This document shows positions 1 to 10,583 of a stretch of DNA of 64,000 nt, one piece after another. Position 1 is the stretch's first letter, and each line of letters begins with the position of its first letter. Position numbers and translations under genes: made by a program. Origin of the DNA: Bacteroidales bacterium Bact_09 (lineage in GTDB: Bacteria; Bacteroidota; Bacteroidia; Bacteroidales; UBA932); assembly GCA_001603455.1 (NCBI GenBank), contig LUZA01000025.1, positions 19,009 to 83,008 on the forward strand. Reading direction: 5' to 3'. A model generated the notes under the pieces. The model saw only the letters and a program-made list of their open reading frames with translations. It had not been told where the DNA came from and did no database searches.

Positions 1-1293
1 CATGGCGGCCGAGATCGATCCGTCTGTGGCTAGTTTTTTGCCCGATATGTCGATAACATAATATACTACAAAAAAGAGCATAGATACGATTACGGGAGTA
101 CCCAGTCCGCCTTTGCGGATGATCGCTCCCAGAGGTGCTCCAATGAAAAAGAAAATAAAACAGGCAAAGGCAACCGTGAATTTTCTGTACCATTCCACGT
201 TTGTCCTTCTCAGCGGCAAATGTATCTGTACCTCTTCTATCATGAAATTGTCCACCTGGTTTGACATCTGGTCCACTTTTCCTATAGCCCTGTTCAACAG
301 GTCCGGGTATTGCGGGTTTTCTTCAGGGACGGGTAACTGATCAATGGGGAAAATTTCCCGAAAATGTTGTTTATTAGCTGTATCCAGCTGCCGGGAATAA
401 TTCAGACCGCCAGCGACCAACAAGCGTTTAAGGAACTGAGTACGTGCTATGGAATAGAGCGAATCGAGCGAGTCGCGTCTGTGGCCAAGGCTGCTAAGTC
501 CCTGGGCCATCACATCACTTCCAAACCGGTCCCCGTCACGCCGCTGGAAGGCATAATTATTCAGTTCTATGATGATATCCTGTTTGTCGAACTTGATTCG
601 CTGCATGGCAAAGGAAGTATCTGACGAAGATTTCCTTTCACCTTCTTCGTAAGTCTCGCCGCTAAAAAGGGTAAAGATGATGTTTTTTTTGTCTTCGGTA
701 AGCCTGACAGCGCCAGAATCGGCAAGTGTTACATTGTTGTTTCCCCTATTGGAACTATGGTTGTATACCATAACATCATACAACATGTCGGTATTGTTGT
801 CCCTCTTTTCAACCCTCAGGCTGTAATTATCTATTCCGTTATAAAAGATACCTGTGGGAATACGAATCTCTTCTTTGGTCCGGGAAATGTCGTCGCGTAA
901 AGCAAAAATGTTTTTGTGAGCCAGCGGCATCAGGTTATTGGCAGCTAAGAACGCGGCAACGGAGATGATTATTGACAGGATAATGAGCGGACGCATAATA
1001 CGTTGAAGGGGTATCCCGGCGGCTTTCATGGCCAGCAGTTCATTGAATTCCCCCAGGTTTCCCATGGTCATGATCGATGCCAGCAGGGTAGCCAGGGGAA
1101 GTGCCATGGGGATCACCGTACAGGTGCCCCAGAAAAGAAACTCCAGAATCACCTTCAGTCCAAGCCCTTTTCCGACCAGTTCGTCAATATATACCCACAA
1201 GAACTGCAATACAAGTACAAAAAGAACGATGAAGATCGTCAGAAACAAGGGGCCCAGAAAAGAACGGACCAGAAAACGGTCAAATATTTTCAC
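1..1293 (-). CDS. LptF/LptG (YjgP/YjgQ) family LPS export permease, truncated by window start
   Basis: Open minus-strand frame absent from the ORF track because its stop lies outside the window. Begins GTG at 1293 (MKIFDRFLVRSFLGPLFLTIFIVLFVLVLQFLWVYIDELVGKG...), with GEFNELLAMKAAGIPLQRIMRPL typical of LptF/G. Confidence 0.85.
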   Translation of the reverse strand, partial: MKIFDRFLVRSFLGPLFLTIFIVLFVLVLQFLWVYIDELVGKGLGLKVILEFLFWGTCTVIPMALPLATLLASIMTMGNLGEFNELLAMKAAGIPLQRIMRPLIILSIIISVAAFLAANNLMPLAHKNIFALRDDISRTKEEIRIPTGIFYNGIDNYSLRVEKRDNNTDMLYDVMVYNHSSNRGNNNVTLADSGAVRLTEDKKNIIFTLFSGETYEEGERKSSSDTSFAMQRIKFDKQDIIIELNNYAFQRRDGDRFGSDVMAQGLSSLGHRRDSLDSLYSIARTQFLKRLLVAGGLNYSRQLDTANKQHFREIFPIDQLPVPEENPQYPDLLNRAIGKVDQMSNQVDNFMIEEVQIHLPLRRTNVEWYRKFTVAFACFIFFFIGAPLGAIIRKGGLGTPVIVSMLFFVVYYVIDISGKKLATDGSISAAM

Positions 1294-1304
1294 CGGCGGT
1301 CATT

Positions 1305-3920
1305 TTAAGGGTTTTTCAATGCATCGGCAATAGTATCCAGAGCGGCCTGAAGACCTTCCGGGTTTTTGCCTCCCGCAGTTGCGTAAAAATCTTGACCTCC
1401 GCCGCCGCCGCCAATATGGCGGGATGCCTTACGGACAATCCCGGCTGCGTTCAGCCCTGCCTCTACAAGGTCAGGTGAAAGGAGCAGGGTCAGATTGGCT
1501 TTGCCGTTGTGTTCAAACGCAGCGGCAAAGGCCATATTGCCGTGATCCGTGTCGCGGAATGAGAAAGCCAGGTCTTTCACCATCTCGGGCATGTATATAC
1601 CGCGTAAAGATACAAATTGGATGCCGTTCAGATCTTTCCGCTGTTCCCACAGTGATTTACGCAGGGCGGCTGCTCTCTCGCGCATGTTCTGCTCCAACGC
1701 CTTGCGCAGTTCATCGTTTTCCCTGATCAATTTCTGCAACGAGGTAATAACGTCCGGATGATCGTTCATCATGCTCCTGACTCCGGCAAGGATTGTTTCC
1801 ATTTCTTCTATTTTCCGTTCTACGGCAAGACCCGTGACAGCCTCTATTCTTCTTACACCCGCTGCAATGGCCCCTTCGCTAACGATTTTGAATATCCCGA
1901 TATTTCCGGTGGCAGAAGTATGCGTACCACCACACAATTCAACGGAATCGCCAAAGCGGATAACCCGTACCTTATTCCCGTATTTTTCTCCGAACAAAGC
2001 CATGGCACCCATCTGCCTGGCTTCATCCAGAGGTACATCCTGCAGGGTTTGCCGGGTGATGTTGTCCCGTATGAGGCGATTGACCAGGCGTTCTGTATTC
2101 CTGATCTCTTCCGGTTCAAGTCTGGCATAATGGGAGAAATCAAATCTCAGTCCTTCGGCAGAAACATGCGAACCTTTTTGTTCTATATGAAGACCCAGGA
2201 CCTGCCTGAGGGCATAGTGCAGCAGGTGTGTTGCCGTATGGTTGTTGGTAATGGCCTGGCGACGTTCCTGGTCAACGATGGCACAGAACTCGGTCTCTGG
2301 GTTTTCCGGGGCTTTTGCCGCAATATGAAGGATCAGGTTGTTCTCCTTAACGGTATCTGTGATGTATATCTTTTCTCCCTGTGGATTTTCCAGATAGCCT
2401 TTATCTCCGGTTTGACCCCCGCTCTCGGCATAAAAAGGTGTCTGATCCAGCACGATCTGGTAAAATTCTCGGTTTTTTGATTTTACTTTCCTGTAACGAG
2501 TTATCCTCGCATAGGCCATTGTGGTTTCATATCCAAGAAAAACCGGCTGGATGAACGGTCTTATTTCCACCCAATCTCCTTCTTTTGCCTGGGTCGCTTT
2601 CCTGGCTCTGTCTTTTTGCGCCTGTAACTCTTCTTCGAATTCGGCAATATTTACCTGAAGTCCTTTTTCTTTTGCCATCAGGATCGTTAAATCCAGCGGG
2701 AATCCATAGGTGTCGTAAAGCAGGAATGCGTCTTTACCGCTGAACTCTTTCAGCGTTTTATCCTGGGTGAAGTAATCGAACAGATGGACCCCTTTTTCCA
2801 GGGCTCGCAGGAATGCCTCTTCTTCCTGGCGAATAATGTTTTGGATGAGTTCCCGCTGCCGGTCCAGTTCCGGGAAGGCTTCTCCCATTTCCTTTATCAG
2901 TGCGGGGACCAAATCACACAGGAATGGTTTGTCAAATTCCAGGAAGGTGTATCCGTAACGAACCGCCCGGCGGATAATACGCCGTATAACGTATCCGGCT
3001 TTAACATTGGAGGGAAGCTGGCCATCCGCAATCGAGAAACAAATGGCCCTGAGATGGTCTGCCACAACACGCATAGCTATGTCCACCTGCTTGTCCTTTC
3101 CGTATTCCTTGTGGCATAACCGGCTAATGGCACAGATCAGATTCTGGAACAGGTCCGTATCGTAATTGCTGTATTTACCCTGAATGGCCATACACAACCG
3201 TTCCAATCCCATACCGGTATCGACATGCTTTTGTGGAAGCATGGCCAGTGTCCCGTCAGCTTTACGGTTAAATTGTATGAAGACAAGGTTCCAGATTTCC
3301 ACAACCAGGGGGTGGCCTGTGTTGACAAGGTACACTCCTGGCACTTGCGCACGGTCCCCGGGAGCCCTCAGATCAACATGGATTTCGCTGCATGGTCCGC
3401 ATGGTCCGGTTTCTCCCATTTCCCAAAAATTGTCTTTTTTATTTCCCGGGATGATCCTTTCCGGAGGCAGGAATCGTTCCCAGATAGCACGAGATTCTTC
3501 ATCGGGATCAAGCTGTTCTTCCTCAGCTCCCTCAAAGACAGTGGCATAAAGACGATCTGCATCGAGTTTAAAAACCTGATGAAGCAGCTCCCAGGCCCAG
3601 GCGATAGCTTCTTTCTTGAAATAGTCCCCGAAACTCCAGTTGCCCAGCATCTCGAACATTGTGTGATGGTAGGTGTCGTGTCCGACTTCTTCCAGATCAT
3701 TGTGCTTTCCGCTCACCCTCAGGCATTTTTGCGTGTTGGCCACGCGTTTGTATGCAGCGGGTTCATTTCCCAGAAACCAGTCCTTGAACTGGTTCATTCC
3801 TGCATTTGTGAACATGAGTGTGGGGTCGTTCTTAATAACCATAGGGGCCGAAGGCACAATGGTATGACCCTTTTTTTCAAAGAATTCCAAAAAAGTCTTC
3901 CTGATATCGCCAGATGTCAT
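1305..3920 (-). CDS. alaS: Alanine--tRNA ligase
   Basis: Full-length AlaRS (IRKTFLEFFEKKGHTIVPSAPM, HTATHLLHYALRQVLG, CGGTH). The tracked start at 3926 is TTG; ATG at 3920 (MTSGDIRKTF) is preferred. Confidence 0.97.
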   Translation of the reverse strand: MTSGDIRKTFLEFFEKKGHTIVPSAPMVIKNDPTLMFTNAGMNQFKDWFLGNEPAAYKRVANTQKCLRVSGKHNDLEEVGHDTYHHTMFEMLGNWSFGDYFKKEAIAWAWELLHQVFKLDADRLYATVFEGAEEEQLDPDEESRAIWERFLPPERIIPGNKKDNFWEMGETGPCGPCSEIHVDLRAPGDRAQVPGVYLVNTGHPLVVEIWNLVFIQFNRKADGTLAMLPQKHVDTGMGLERLCMAIQGKYSNYDTDLFQNLICAISRLCHKEYGKDKQVDIAMRVVADHLRAICFSIADGQLPSNVKAGYVIRRIIRRAVRYGYTFLEFDKPFLCDLVPALIKEMGEAFPELDRQRELIQNIIRQEEEAFLRALEKGVHLFDYFTQDKTLKEFSGKDAFLLYDTYGFPLDLTILMAKEKGLQVNIAEFEEELQAQKDRARKATQAKEGDWVEIRPFIQPVFLGYETTMAYARITRYRKVKSKNREFYQIVLDQTPFYAESGGQTGDKGYLENPQGEKIYITDTVKENNLILHIAAKAPENPETEFCAIVDQERRQAITNNHTATHLLHYALRQVLGLHIEQKGSHVSAEGLRFDFSHYARLEPEEIRNTERLVNRLIRDNITRQTLQDVPLDEARQMGAMALFGEKYGNKVRVIRFGDSVELCGGTHTSATGNIGIFKIVSEGAIAAGVRRIEAVTGLAVERKIEEMETILAGVRSMMNDHPDVITSLQKLIRENDELRKALEQNMRERAAALRKSLWEQRKDLNGIQFVSLRGIYMPEMVKDLAFSFRDTDHGNMAFAAAFEHNGKANLTLLLSPDLVEAGLNAAGIVRKASRHIGGGGGGQDFYATAGGKNPEGLQAALDTIADALKNP

Positions 3921-3939
3921 TTTCAATAATATTAACAGG

Positions 3940-3947
3940 CAAATATA
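3940..3947 (-). promoter_or_regulatory. Putative Bacteroidota -7 box (TATATTTG) for alaS
   Basis: Exact TAnnTTTG on minus strand, 19 nt before ATG at 3920. Confidence 0.5.
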
Positions 3948-3968
3948 CCGCTTTTTACTAAAAATATT

Positions 3969-3976
3969 TATCTTTG
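3969..3976 (+). promoter_or_regulatory. Putative -7 box (TATCTTTG) for the M23 peptidase operon
   Basis: Exact TAnnTTTG; overlaps the tracked TTG start at 3974, which argues for ATG at 4004. Confidence 0.5.
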
Positions 3977-4003
3977 CATGTTAATCACCTGTTAACAACT
4001 TTA

Positions 4004-4969
4004 ATGGAGGGAAGAAAAAAATACAAATACAATCCGGAAACACTGTCCTACGAACTGCAAAGACCCACATTGCGTTTTTATTTATTACGGATTTTGATCA
4101 TTCTGCCCGTAAGCCTGATTGTAGCTTTGGGTTATTATATGCTTTATACGGAAGGGTTGAAACTCAAAACTCCCAGGACTGCCAGACTGGAAAGAGAATA
4201 TAACAATGCAAAATCAGGTCTTGAGTTGCTCAATAAACAGATAGCACAATCCGAAAAGAGACTGGAAAACCTGCAGCTCAGGGATAACAGTATCTACAGG
4301 AATATCTTTGGGATGGAACAAATACCTCCCGAGGTCAGAAATGCCGGCTTTGGCGGGTCCAATAGATATCCTTACCTGGAATATGCCGATAATTCAAAAT
4401 TATTGATGACAACGGCTTTGAATTTCGATAAGATCATGAAAAAGGCTTATATTCAGTCCAGATCCTTTGACGATGTGGAACGCGTTGCCGGACAGGTTGG
4501 AGAAGTCGCCAAGTGCATTCCTTCTATTTTACCCATTCCCGAAGACACCAGGAATTTCAGATGGTCGGGTGCCTTTGGATACAGAAAAGATCCCATATAC
4601 GGGGACATCAGGATGCACGAAGGGATCGATCTGACAGGGGCTCCCAATTCCCCGGTGTATGCCACAGGAGACGGGAAAATTGAATCTATCCGTTACGAAT
4701 ACAACGGGTACGGTCGTTATATCCTCGTAGACCATGGCTTTGGGTACAAGACACGTTATGCTCACCTGAACGATGCCCTGGTATATGAAGGGCAGCTTGT
4801 TAAACGCGGAGAACGGATAGGCTTGCTGGGATCGACGGGTAAATCTACGGGTCCCCATGTACATTACGAGGTGATCTATATGGGACGTCCCGTCAATCCT
4901 TATAATTATTTTAACAACAACATCGCAAGTAACGATTACCATGCGGTGATCCTGGGCGGACGCCAATAA
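4004..4969 (+). CDS. M23 family metallopeptidase, membrane-anchored with coiled coil
   Basis: N-terminal TM segment; HEGIDLTG and HVHYE zinc motifs. Start moved from TTG 3974 to ATG 4004 (MEGRKKYKYNPE). Confidence 0.9.
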   Translation: MEGRKKYKYNPETLSYELQRPTLRFYLLRILIILPVSLIVALGYYMLYTEGLKLKTPRTARLEREYNNAKSGLELLNKQIAQSEKRLENLQLRDNSIYRNIFGMEQIPPEVRNAGFGGSNRYPYLEYADNSKLLMTTALNFDKIMKKAYIQSRSFDDVERVAGQVGEVAKCIPSILPIPEDTRNFRWSGAFGYRKDPIYGDIRMHEGIDLTGAPNSPVYATGDGKIESIRYEYNGYGRYILVDHGFGYKTRYAHLNDALVYEGQLVKRGERIGLLGSTGKSTGPHVHYEVIYMGRPVNPYNYFNNNIASNDYHAVILGGRQ

Positions 4970-4978
4970 CTTCTGAAA

Positions 4979-5935
4979 ATGAACCGTTATCAGTTCAATG
5001 AGGAAAAATTGGAATTCACCAGAGTGCGTCCTGATTTCAAAACGGTATTAAAGCGCATCTTTTGGGTATTCCTGGGCAGCATTGGCCTTGCCCTTGTTTA
5101 TTATTTAATATTCGGAATGTTTATTTTTTCTCCTGCAGAAAGAAATCTTGTCAGGGAAACACAGTTGATGCAGAGCGAATACGAACGGCTGAGCCGTGAG
5201 ATGAATAATCTGAATAGGGTTATTGAAGAGCTTGATATGCGGGACCGCAGCATCTATGGAACGGTACTCCATTCCACCCCGCTGGAATTGACAGAAGAGA
5301 CAGATATCACACATTACCGCATACTTATGGAAGATCCGTCATTTGCCCTTGCTTATCATGCCGATTCTGTCATAACGGGTCTGGAACGTCGGGCTGCATT
5401 GGTTACCAGGGCCCTTTACATGGCTGCCAACCAGGTATATGGCAAATTGGACAGTCTGAAATATCTCCCGGCCGCTTTTCCCTTGAGGAATCCTTCCATG
5501 GAAGCCATGGGTGCTACCACAGGGCGGTGCATACATCCTTTTTACAAAATACCTATAGATCATGAAGGAATGGACTTTTTGGTGGGGTTGGGCACTGATG
5601 TACTGGCTACGGCAGACGGCCAGGTGATCAGTGTATCGCGTTCGGCAAGAGGACAGGGGAATGTAGTGGAGATAGCGCACCCATACAGGGGTTATACCAC
5701 TGTATATGCCCACTTAAGCGATATGTTCGTTAGAAAAGGACAGCTTGTAACAAGGGGTATGGCCATAGCCCGTGTGGGATCTACCGGAATGTCTTTCATG
5801 CCGCACCTGCATTATGAAGTCAGGCAATATGGCCAGGTAAGGGATCCGGTGCATTACTACTTTATGGAAGTTATGCCGCGGGAATACCATCAGATCATGC
5901 TGACGGCATACAATACAGGTCAATCATTAGATTAG
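4979..5935 (+). CDS. M23 family metallopeptidase (second, paralogous copy)
   Basis: HEGMDFLVG and HLHYE motifs; same TM-coiled-coil-M23 layout as upstream gene. Confidence 0.9.
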   Translation: MNRYQFNEEKLEFTRVRPDFKTVLKRIFWVFLGSIGLALVYYLIFGMFIFSPAERNLVRETQLMQSEYERLSREMNNLNRVIEELDMRDRSIYGTVLHSTPLELTEETDITHYRILMEDPSFALAYHADSVITGLERRAALVTRALYMAANQVYGKLDSLKYLPAAFPLRNPSMEAMGATTGRCIHPFYKIPIDHEGMDFLVGLGTDVLATADGQVISVSRSARGQGNVVEIAHPYRGYTTVYAHLSDMFVRKGQLVTRGMAIARVGSTGMSFMPHLHYEVRQYGQVRDPVHYYFMEVMPREYHQIMLTAYNTGQSLD

Positions 5936-5941
5936 CAGGAT

Positions 5942-6262
5942 ATGGAAAAATTGTACTATACCATTGGTGAAGTGGCCGAAATGTTAGGAGAAAGTACCTC
6001 TCTGATCCGGTTCTGGTCTACCACGTTTAGTGAATTCATCAAACCGGTGCGCAACAAAAAAGGAAACCGTCTTTTTACAGCAGAAGATGTGGCTAATTAC
6101 AAGATCATTCATCATCTTGTTAAAGACAGGGGCATGACACTGGAAGGAGCCAGAAAGCGGATGCATGATAACAAGGAAGGGGAGGACAGAACGGTTGACA
6201 TCATCGCTTCGCTCAACAGAATCAAATCTCAACTGGTGGAAATCAGGGATATGATAGGATGA
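5942..6262 (+). CDS. MerR family transcriptional regulator
   Basis: YTIGEVAEMLGESTSLIRFWSTTF helix-turn-helix; 106 aa. Confidence 0.88.
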   Translation: MEKLYYTIGEVAEMLGESTSLIRFWSTTFSEFIKPVRNKKGNRLFTAEDVANYKIIHHLVKDRGMTLEGARKRMHDNKEGEDRTVDIIASLNRIKSQLVEIRDMIG

Positions 6263-7059
6263 AACTCAGGGTGGCAGATATTATTCAGGTCCTGGAACAA
6301 TGGGCCCCTTCGCGGTTGCAGGAAGAATGGGACAATTCGGGACTTTGTATCGGGAACCCGCTGACTCCGGTCAGGGGTGTTCTGGTTTGTCTTGACTGTA
6401 CTCCGGAAGTGATAGAAGAAGCTGTTGCAGGTGGCCTGAACATGATAGTATCACATCACCCGCTGATCTTCAAAGGATTGAAACATTTACGGGAGGAAAC
6501 ACCGGTGGAACAGTCCGTAGCCCTGGCCGTGCGGAGCAATATGGTGGTGTATTCCATGCATACCAATGCCGACAAGATCATGGACGGGGTCAGCGGAGCC
6601 ATGGCACGGGCGCTGGAACTTCAAAACGTTTCCATTTTAGCTCCCGATCCAGGCTGCCATTCAGATCCCAGTACCTGTGGATTGGGAGTTGTGGGGGACC
6701 TGCCCCGAGCAATGGCTACGGAGGATTTTTTCACCCTTCTTAAAAAAGCCTTTTTCCTGGAACACTTCAAAGCTTCTGTTGCTTTTCATTCCCGCATTTC
6801 AAGAGTGGCTCTTTGCGGGGGAAGCGGATCTTCTCTTATTCCTTCTGCATTAGGCTCGGAAGCCCAGGTGTTTGTTAGTGCCGACTTTAGTTATCATGCT
6901 TATTTTGAAACAGTTCCACATATGATGCTGGTCGATATTGGGCATTATGAATCAGAAGCGGGTATCCAGGATCAGATCTGCAAGGAGCTTAGAAAAAAAT
7001 TCCCTACCTTTGCCGTCCGCAAAACACAGATCCACACCAATCCCATCCGATATTATTAA
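6259..7059 (+). CDS. Nif3-like dinuclear metal center hexameric protein
   Basis: EEWDNSGLCIGNP, VSHHPLIFKGLK, ADFSYHAYFET, DIGHYESE. Confidence 0.92.
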   Translation: MKLRVADIIQVLEQWAPSRLQEEWDNSGLCIGNPLTPVRGVLVCLDCTPEVIEEAVAGGLNMIVSHHPLIFKGLKHLREETPVEQSVALAVRSNMVVYSMHTNADKIMDGVSGAMARALELQNVSILAPDPGCHSDPSTCGLGVVGDLPRAMATEDFFTLLKKAFFLEHFKASVAFHSRISRVALCGGSGSSLIPSALGSEAQVFVSADFSYHAYFETVPHMMLVDIGHYESEAGIQDQICKELRKKFPTFAVRKTQIHTNPIRYY

Positions 7060-7074
7060 ATTATCAATTATATT

Positions 7075-7878
7075 ATGACAAAGAAAACGACAAAGACAGC
7101 CGGGACCGAAGCCGGATCATTTACTGCATTGCAAAAAGCCGAGCAGGAAGGCACGCTGACCATGGAGGATAAATTGCGTCTTCTTTTTCAACTTCAGGCA
7201 ACCGATTCACAGATAGACAAAATACATCTGCTTCGCGGCGAGCTTCCCCTGGAAGTTCAGGACCTTGAGGATGATATCAAAGGCCTGGCGACCAGGATGG
7301 AAAATTTGCAGAAAGAGATCCGTGATATTGAAAAAGACATTGCTTTCCGCAGGATCGATGCCGATAATGCGCGCGGCATGGTGACCAAGTATGAGGTTCA
7401 GCAGGCAAATGTAAAGAACAGCCGGGAATTTGATTCCCTGTCCAAAGAGATCGAAAATCAGAAACTGGATGCTGAACTGGCCGAAAAATATATTCGCGAA
7501 TTTTCACTTCTGCTCAAAGACAGGAAAGAGGCCCTGGAACATGCAAAGGAGGCTTACAAAGAAAGGCAGAAAGACCTGGAAGCCAAGAAAAAAGAACTGA
7601 AAAATATCATAAGCGAGACGGCCAGGGAAGAAGAAACCCTGCTTCGCAAAGAGGAACAGATACAATTGCAGATTGATGCACGTGTGCTTTCTGCTTATCA
7701 TAAAGTCAGGAACAACGCGCGCAATGGACTGGCGGTGGTGACCGTCAAGCGTGATGCCTGCGGCGGGTGTTTCAATAAAATACCGCCACAGCGCCAACTT
7801 GATATCAAGATGAGCAAGAAGATCATCGTATGCGAATATTGCGGACGTATTTTGGTTGACCCTGCATTTGAAGAATAG
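7075..7878 (+). CDS. C4-type zinc ribbon domain protein with coiled coil
   Basis: Long coiled coil followed by CGGCFNKIPPQRQLDIK...CEYCGRILV. Confidence 0.88.
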   Translation: MTKKTTKTAGTEAGSFTALQKAEQEGTLTMEDKLRLLFQLQATDSQIDKIHLLRGELPLEVQDLEDDIKGLATRMENLQKEIRDIEKDIAFRRIDADNARGMVTKYEVQQANVKNSREFDSLSKEIENQKLDAELAEKYIREFSLLLKDRKEALEHAKEAYKERQKDLEAKKKELKNIISETAREEETLLRKEEQIQLQIDARVLSAYHKVRNNARNGLAVVTVKRDACGGCFNKIPPQRQLDIKMSKKIIVCEYCGRILVDPAFEE

Positions 7879-9067
7879 ACCTACCATACGCGAACAGTTT
7901 TTTACCTGTCTGGGACAGACATCCCCCTCTCCATTAGGTATTGAAATACAAAAAGCGGAGGGGGTATTTCTTCTGTCGCCGGAAGGCAAACGTTATATTG
8001 ACCTGATATCCGGTGTTTCTGTAAGCAATGTAGGGCATTCCCGTGAGGAAGTCGTCCGGGCCATAAGGGAACAAGCCGGAAATTATTTACACTTAATGGT
8101 CTATGGCGAAGTGATCCAGACACCACAGGTTCTTTTGGCCTCCTTGCTGACAGAACAACTTCCGACATCCCTAAATTCCGTTTATTTTGTGAATTCCGGA
8201 TCGGAGGCGAACGAAGCAGCCCTCAAACTGTGCAAGCGTATTACGGGACGTCCGAAGATTATTTGTTTCCGGAATGCGTACCATGGTAGTACACATGGTG
8301 CCCTGAGTGTAATGGGGGATGAATCGTTCAGAAGGTCGTTCAGACCTTTACTGCCCGCAGTCACTGCCATACGTTTTAATTCCATGGAGGATCTTGAGCT
8401 CATAGATCACGATACAGCTTGTGTTATAGCGGAACCTATACAGGCCGAAGCCGGGGTTCGCCTGCCTGATGCAGATTTCTTGCAATTGCTCCGAAAACGT
8501 TGTAACGATACGGGAACTTTGCTTATCTTTGATGAGATCCAGACTGGATTTGGCCGCACGGGAAGCCTTTTTGCCATGCAAAAGTATGGCGTAACGCCAG
8601 ATATGGTTACGCTGGCCAAGGCTTTGGGAGGGGGCATGCCCCTGGGGGCGCTGGTCTGTGCCAGGGAATTGATGGATGCCTGGAAATCAGACCCCGTACT
8701 GGGGCATATAACCACCTTTGGAGGACATCCTGTCTGTTGTGCCGCCGGTCTGGCCGCTTTGCAGGTATTGTTAAAGGAAGGGTGGACAGAGAAAGTCCTT
8801 GAAAAATCCATTTTTCTTAAAGACATGCTGTCGAAACACCCCGGGGTGCTTGAAATAAGGGGCCAGGGATTGTTGCTTGCCGTAGAGTTGGGATCTTCCG
8901 GTAAAGTTCAGAGGATCATACGTCTGCTGTTGGAAGAGGGTGCCATGGCGGACTGGTTTTTGTTTTGTGATACGGCTTTCCGCATTGCACCACCGTTATG
9001 CATTAGCGATCAGGAATTGGAATTGACAGTCCGGATAATCACAAGGGCTCTGGACAGATTGAAATAA
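7856..9067 (+). CDS. Class III PLP-dependent aminotransferase
   Basis: FVNSGSEANEAALKL, LIFDEIQTGFGRTG, TLAKALGGGMPLGA. Tracked start is TTG overlapping the previous gene; exact start uncertain. Confidence 0.88.
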   Translation: MTLHLKNRPTIREQFFTCLGQTSPSPLGIEIQKAEGVFLLSPEGKRYIDLISGVSVSNVGHSREEVVRAIREQAGNYLHLMVYGEVIQTPQVLLASLLTEQLPTSLNSVYFVNSGSEANEAALKLCKRITGRPKIICFRNAYHGSTHGALSVMGDESFRRSFRPLLPAVTAIRFNSMEDLELIDHDTACVIAEPIQAEAGVRLPDADFLQLLRKRCNDTGTLLIFDEIQTGFGRTGSLFAMQKYGVTPDMVTLAKALGGGMPLGALVCARELMDAWKSDPVLGHITTFGGHPVCCAAGLAALQVLLKEGWTEKVLEKSIFLKDMLSKHPGVLEIRGQGLLLAVELGSSGKVQRIIRLLLEEGAMADWFLFCDTAFRIAPPLCISDQELELTVRIITRALDRLK

Positions 9068-9080
9068 AAGGAGATATATT

Positions 9081-10583
9081 ATGGCAAAACGTGTACCTGT
9101 TACCAGAACTGCGAAAGGAAAGGAGCAGGCCCAGGTGGAAATGGTGGGTCTGGATATCGGTAAGGTACCGCCCCAGGCGATCGACATTGAAGAAGCCGTG
9201 CTGGGCGCGTTGCTACTCGAGCCCAATGCGTCGCTCGACATTGTGGGAGCAGTGAAGCCGGAATATTTTTATAAGGAAAGCCACCGGAAGATCTTTGCGG
9301 CTATTACGGATCTCGTATCGGCGCACAATCCTGTAGATATATATACGGTAGCCGAGGAACTTAAAAAAAATGACCTGCTTGATCAGGTGGGAGGTCCCTA
9401 TTACCTGAGTCAGCTTACCATGCGGGTGGCCGCAGCGTCTCACTTGGAATATCACTCTAAGGTTCTGACCCAAAAATATATACAACGCGAGTTAATCAAT
9501 ACTTCTTACAGTATCCTGCGCGATGCGTTTGACGACACCATACCTGCCGATGAACTGTTGGATTCATCGCAGCAGAAACTTTTTGAACTGGGCGAGATGA
9601 ACCTTCGCAGGGACACACGTCCTGTCCGTTCTGTGCTCGGAGAGGTTCTGGATGAACTGTCCGATGTACAAACAAGGGATGACGGGCTGAGCGGAATACC
9701 CTCGGGCTTTACATCACTGGACCGGATGACTTTGGGATGGCAGAAAGCCGATCTGGTGGTCATCGCCGCCCGGCCTTCCATGGGCAAGACGGCGTTCGTT
9801 TTGACCATGGCCCGGAATATGACCGTAAACCATAACATTCCCGTAGCCTTCTTTTCGCTCGAGATGCCCGATGCGCAGTTGGTCAAACGGTTACTGGTAA
9901 GTGAAACAGGTTTGTCATCGGAAAAAATCCGGGGTGGTAAAAAACTCAAAAGTTTTGAATGGGAACAACTTAATCAGCGTATCATAAACCTGACAAAAGC
10001 TCCTTTGTACATAGATGACACCCCTTCGCTGTCCATTTTTGAATTCAGGGCAAAGGCCCGCCGGCTGGTTGCAGGTATGGGGGTCAAACTGATCGTTATA
10101 GACTATATGCAGCTGATGTCCGGTCCGCCCGAATTACGCGGAATGCGTGAACAGGAAGTGGCAGCCATTTCACGTTCCCTGAAAGCTATTGCCAAAGAGT
10201 TGAATATTCCCATTATTGCCCTTTCACAGATGAACCGTTCATCTGAAACCCGCGGAGGTAACCGCAGGCCACAGTTGAGCGACCTGCGTGAATCGGGAGC
10301 TATAGAACAGGATGCCGATATAGTAATATTCCTGTACAGACCCGAATACTATGGTTTCAAAGAAGATGAGAACGGGCGTTCCCTGGAGGGCATTGCCGAG
10401 GTAATCCTGGCAAAACACCGGAACGGTGCCGTTGGAGAATTTCAGATGCGCTTCCGCAGCAATGAGATCCGTTTTATGGATATCAACGAGGGTGGTCCGG
10501 ATTTTGCACCCGGTGAGCCCGTTACATATGCGTCGCGGATGAACCAAATGAATGATCTGAATGACAACTTTGGCGGGTTATAG
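9081..10583 (+). CDS. dnaB: Replicative DNA helicase
   Basis: EEAVLGALL, RPSMGKTAFVLTMARN, LIVIDYMQLM, LSDLRESGAIEQDADIVIFLYR. Confidence 0.97.
   Translation: MAKRVPVTRTAKGKEQAQVEMVGLDIGKVPPQAIDIEEAVLGALLLEPNASLDIVGAVKPEYFYKESHRKIFAAITDLVSAHNPVDIYTVAEELKKNDLLDQVGGPYYLSQLTMRVAAASHLEYHSKVLTQKYIQRELINTSYSILRDAFDDTIPADELLDSSQQKLFELGEMNLRRDTRPVRSVLGEVLDELSDVQTRDDGLSGIPSGFTSLDRMTLGWQKADLVVIAARPSMGKTAFVLTMARNMTVNHNIPVAFFSLEMPDAQLVKRLLVSETGLSSEKIRGGKKLKSFEWEQLNQRIINLTKAPLYIDDTPSLSIFEFRAKARRLVAGMGVKLIVIDYMQLMSGPPELRGMREQEVAAISRSLKAIAKELNIPIIALSQMNRSSETRGGNRRPQLSDLRESGAIEQDADIVIFLYRPEYYGFKEDENGRSLEGIAEVILAKHRNGAVGEFQMRFRSNEIRFMDINEGGPDFAPGEPVTYASRMNQMNDLNDNFGGL

Noticed and set aside
1758-2480. 240-aa ORF antisense to alaS (also 3225-3929)
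   Set aside because: Lies opposite a clear AlaRS; shadow ORF from codon bias, no recognisable domain.
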